Below, piece after piece: positions 60,301 through 64,000 of a stretch of DNA of 64,000 nt. This DNA comes from Dermacentor variabilis (taxonomy: Eukaryota > Arthropoda > Arachnida > Ixodida > Ixodidae). The first letter of the stretch is position 1. The number at the start of each line of letters is the position of its first letter. The stretch is from NCBI RefSeq assembly GCF_050947875.1, contig NC_134569.1, positions 21,861,631 through 21,925,630 of the forward strand, in the 5' to 3' direction. The notes below the pieces were generated by a model. The model did no database searches. It worked only from the letters and a program-made list of their open reading frames with translations, and had not been told where the DNA came from. Both the position numbers and the translations under genes were made by a program.

Positions 60301-60959
60301 TCAATTACTACTAGCCCAACCCTCTGCCTTAAATATTGCTTATATACTTTTAAAAATTGAAATATTTTTTTGCACCTACATAAAGTTAAAGCAGACATAA
60401 TTGCTTTTATTATGTAAACATGTCATATATTCTAGCACATTTCTAGTTAACTGTATGACTGACACCTGTCACCATAGGCACCAATGGTACCTATGCATTT
60501 TTGAGGACCTTCTTGTCTGTGGATATTTCTGCATCCCACTTGTTATTAGTACCTTGAAGTTTTCCAAATGTACCGATTCATAATGAATGTGCAGAGGAGC
60601 AGGATGTCCTGAAGGCCTTTGTTTTCCACTCATTCTTTGATTTTACAGAAATAATAAATAATTAGTTCAGTCATTTTTTATTTCTTAAAAAGCAAACTAA
60701 GCAAGTATGGAACTTAGTCGCCCTCCAATACTAGGAACTGGTCTTATCACATATTTTGCACCAGCCACACAAGTAACTGACATGAGAACAAGATTACAAA
60801 ATCAGGCTTGTTCAGCAAACTGAATTTTAGACCATAATTTGCACTGGAAGTTTTTATAGCTTCCAGAGTGTATTTCCCAAGTTGAATGCAGACCAAAGCA
60901 TTTTATTCCCAGAAGACAACGATGAATGCCTTCCAATATCTTTGGAGTAAGTCAATGAA

Positions 60960-61140
60960 CTTCTCTTATGATAGACACTAAAAAAGCCCCATGCCTGATG
61001 GCATGCCTGTAGCATTGCTTAAAAGGTATGCCGAAATTCTGAGTAAATTTCTGATAAACTTGTTTAACAAGTTGATTGAATCCAGCACTATACCAGACCT
61101 CTGGCGCATCACTTGTGTCATCCCCGTACATAAGAATAGT
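60960..61140 (+). mobile_element. LINE reverse transcriptase fragment
   Basis: Reads MPDGMPVALLKRYAEILSKF, then LFNKLIESSTIPDLWRITCV and IPVHKN. These are RT motifs 0-2a of a CR1/L2-type LINE (PDGIP…LLK…IPxxWR…VIPVHKKG). About 55 codons; similarity ends abruptly after 61140. Confidence 0.75.
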
Positions 61141-62755
61141 AGTCGATCACAAATTTATTCCAGTAAAACTCTTGCTTGGGCTAGTTCGTTCATGAAAGGA
61201 AGGAATGAGAAAAGAAGCAAAGTGCAAAACCATAGCCTCCTATGGTCAAGCAAACACCCAAGAAGCCACCAGCAACATCATAACCTTCTGTTTCTTATCA
61301 TTCACAAGAACAAAATGCAGGAAGGTATCACACTTACCAGTCGTCCCTGTGAACCTGGCTCCCCTTACTGTAAAAAAGCAAGCAAGAAACAACATACTTG
61401 GTTAGTTGCACAATAATAAGGGTCAAGAAAATTCAACATAGAAATGTAAATGTGAAGCTTTTCACAAGACTACATATAAAAATTGAAAGCGCAGATGTCA
61501 CTACACATGTCAAGAATGAAGCAGAGAATGTACAATGATAAAGGAGGCAAGTGGAAACAACACTTCCAATTATTCTTAACTATAGAGAAATTCTGTACTT
61601 TGCACTTTGTGATGAACTATCAGTACGTAACACAAGTAAGTTTCCGCTCTTGGTAATATCATTCATTAATTTTAACATACTAGCATTTGTATATGATTAC
61701 TGAATCTACTTTTGTATTATTTGTACTGTACGGGGTACAGGCCCCATAAAACCAAATTTTCGTGCTCTTAGCCTATATCGCCCAGGCATCTGCCACTGTT
61801 CATGCCAAATAAGAGTGATTGCAAAGCAACCCAACTAAGAAGCTCACTCACTGGCTGCCCCTGAATTGAGTGACATGATTAGTGAAATAGGGTTAGTTCC
61901 CTAAGCAAGCATATTTTGTAAAGATATCATTAACATTCTAGATATCAACAAGCATCCTTTATCACATCATAATGCAATGGATAATGGGCAACACACAAAG
62001 TTGCAAGACAGTGTAGCTACAATGTAAATCTCAGCAATCTACATATAGCATCAAATAAGTTTTTCTTCAACACATCAATTAGATTAAGCATTACACATAA
62101 TTCTGATAGAGATAGGATAAACTTTGGTTTCCTCTCTTGTTCCAAACGCTGCGATACTACAACAAACAAAATCAATTTCTGTTCATGCCAGTGACAAACA
62201 TCACTCAGCAACTGGTAAAGTAAAAATGTTCTTGAAAAAATATTTATTCTGCTTTTTTAGCAAGCTTCAAAATAGAAGATGTCATACATAATTTTGCTCA
62301 CAAACAAGATGTTGATTGCTATGCACATTACTTGTTTGAATAGTGCATAATGATATCATAAGTTTTTTATTCCTTTGAATCTATGTGCAAAAGTCGAAGT
62401 GAGCAAGGAAGGTCAGCCCTTATCACAAACCAATTATGCTTGACTTCTATTTCCGGCACCATCTAGTGCACATACCAGATACGTTGTGTGCTGAAAGCAG
62501 GCACCAAGGTCAGGAAATCCTGTTTTTCACAATGTGGGTCAGCAACAGATTGAGGCTCAATCTACTTCTGTATTTCTCAAGGCTTTCCCATATTTCCAGG
62601 GCTAGTAGACCACATATATATTAAAAAGAAACATTTTTAATGTAACTGCTTTGGATATTTGAATCTGATCCACTGGTCATTTGACCTGTTGTTATTACGA
62701 AACAGTAGCCTCATCCCTGTCCCCAAAACACAAAACAAAATATGTATGTTAAAGC

Positions 62756-62870
62756 TATACTTTTTGTGCGCAAACAAACAGGGACGAAGAATAGGGGCAA
62801 CACAAGGAAAGCGCTCGTCCTTGTGTTGCCCCTATTCTTCGTCCCTGTTTGTTTGCGCACAAAAAGTATA
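62756..62870. repeat. perfect hairpin, 53-bp arms
   Basis: Arms 62756-62808 and 62818-62870 are complementary at every base (outer end TATACTTTTTGTGCGC; inner end GGCAACACAAGGA); loop AAGCGCTCG of nine bases. Confidence 0.97.
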
Positions 62871-64000
62871 AATATGAATATGTTCCAACTAGGCCGACTC
62901 GCAGTTATGCTTCTGTTAAAGCTAATTGAGTATACGAGCCTTGTCAAGTTACTTCAACTTGAGAATTATCTGGAGCATTTCATTGACCTGAACTTGGGAA
63001 CTATAAAAAAAAGCACAGCAGAAATTTCTCTTGCACATATATATCACACCCAAAAAAAGAATTTATATAGTAGTGTCCTAAGTAAAAAAAACAAAAAAAC
63101 ATGCAATGCTGCTTGAACTTTCTCATGTTCACCTAAGCAAAACCAAAAAGACAATTTGCTCATGCAGGGCTATCCAAATGACCTTGCCACACAAATAAAC
63201 AGAACACAAAAGCTTTTTCAGCAAATGTTCTGTCGGTAAAGTTTTGGTGCTGGAATTTTATTAGAGTATGCTCCATTTTATTCCCAGGTTTAGCATACAG
63301 TATGTAACACAGAAAAAGGTGTTTTATTTTTTTCAAAGGCTCTTAAGTAGTTCATTGTTGAGGTGATATGCATCTCAGAAATCTTATATCTATTATTCAA
63401 ATACACAAGACACTGCCTTTTGAATACCAAAAGACTATTTTCTAAAGTGCATAGCAAATAATTCCGAGCATTCTTTGTAGTAATAAAAGGGCAGCAACAT
63501 ATTCTAATGCGTATCTGCTAAGACCAAAATATGAAAATAGTACAGTCGAAGCCAAAAATACTGCAATTTGATGAAATACACTTAAAAGTGCTTCATTACA
63601 CAAAGAATAGCTGACTGTTCTGTAGCGATGCTGTGAACAGCACTCTGCACTATATAGTTGCAGCAAGAATGATCTGCACCACCGACAAATAGATGTTTAT
63701 GAAATTCATTCATGAGACATTCTCATAATAGCCATTGAAATTTTGGTTCATGTTATAAATTGGTTATATAATTTGGTATTGTTGCTGCATGTAGCTCTGA
63801 ATAATCAACAAGTTCAACAAATTATGCTCTGAAAAATTGGCAAGTGAAGAATGGCCAGTGAATGAATGGCCAGTGAGCTGTATTTGCATTCTTTCAAAAT
63901 AATTTCTGCTTTAGATTAGATACAAATAAAACATCATAAAATTATTGGGATCAATACGATAACCATGTTTCCACCCAACCTGTCAAAACTGGCCATTTTG
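62870..64000. other. unassigned sequence at right edge
   Basis: AT-rich, short frames only. No exon, repeat family or RNA recognised. Confidence 0.4.

Larger units (their letters stand above)
49650..64000 (-). other. unc-13: upstream intron or 5' region of unc-13
   Basis: No exon for the expected N-terminus (Met and the first C2A strand, K-A-K region) was found on the minus strand in 14.35 kb. Contents are repeats: the satellite at 51590-52260, LINE fragments, foldbacks at 54.7, 55.9, 58.3, 60.1 and 62.8 kb, and GC-rich repeats at 57.4-59.3 kb. No promoter is identified. Confidence 0.5.

Overview
The window looks like nuclear DNA of an arachnid, most probably a hard (ixodid) tick. It holds one large, intron-rich gene on the minus strand in a background full of simple repeats, tRNA-derived SINEs, LINE fragments, foldback elements and one complete LTR retrotransposon. 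No rRNA genes, CRISPR arrays, operons or bacterial-type genes are seen. The tick assignment rests on repeat types I recognise from tick genomes (Ruka-like SINE, I-type LINE ends) and on the arthropod-like protein. It is an inference, because no database search was possible.

The gene is unc-13 (Munc13 family, synaptic vesicle priming). Nine consecutive coding exons can be chained with GT/AG borders; the first seven junctions are in phase without ambiguity. They run from 49649 down to about 15092 on the minus strand and encode roughly 755 residues. Exons 1-3 give the N-terminal C2A domain of the long isoform. Exon 4 gives the short helix after C2A. Exons 5-8 give a long disordered region rich in Ser, Pro, Tyr and acidic residues with a poly-Gly tract, ending in the amphipathic calmodulin-binding helix typical of Munc13. 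Exon 9 (about 15092-15208) is a tentative continuation. The start codon exon is not found and should lie beyond 64000. The C1, C2B, MUN and C2C domains are absent and should lie beyond position 1. Almost the whole window is therefore probably intron of this gene.

Layout: 1-15091 is repeat-laden sequence (LINE pieces at 1.3-2.2 and 6.5-7.3 kb, SINEs, long TA/TC/GA microsatellites, a GC-rich block at 8.4-9.3 kb). 15.1-20.9 kb carries exons 9, 8 and 7, with a partial duplicate of exon 8 in the following intron. 20.9-32.2 kb is an 11.3 kb intron containing a TTAA-ended MITE, a LINE fragment, a complete but internally deleted Ty3/gypsy-type element (25512-29126) and a 1.3 kb terminal-inverted-repeat element. 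32.2-49.6 kb carries exons 6 to 1 separated by introns with a piggyBac remnant, two copies of a foldback element with a tRNA-like core, and a long-TIR element. 49.65-64 kb has no exon I can recognise; it holds a satellite rich in tRNA B-box-like words, LINE fragments and a series of hairpin foldbacks.

The most interesting items are the duplicated unc-13 exon segment that keeps an open frame and splice-like borders, the family of near-perfect hairpins, the inverted-repeat elements enclosing a tRNA-like core, and the gag-integrase deletion derivative of the LTR element.
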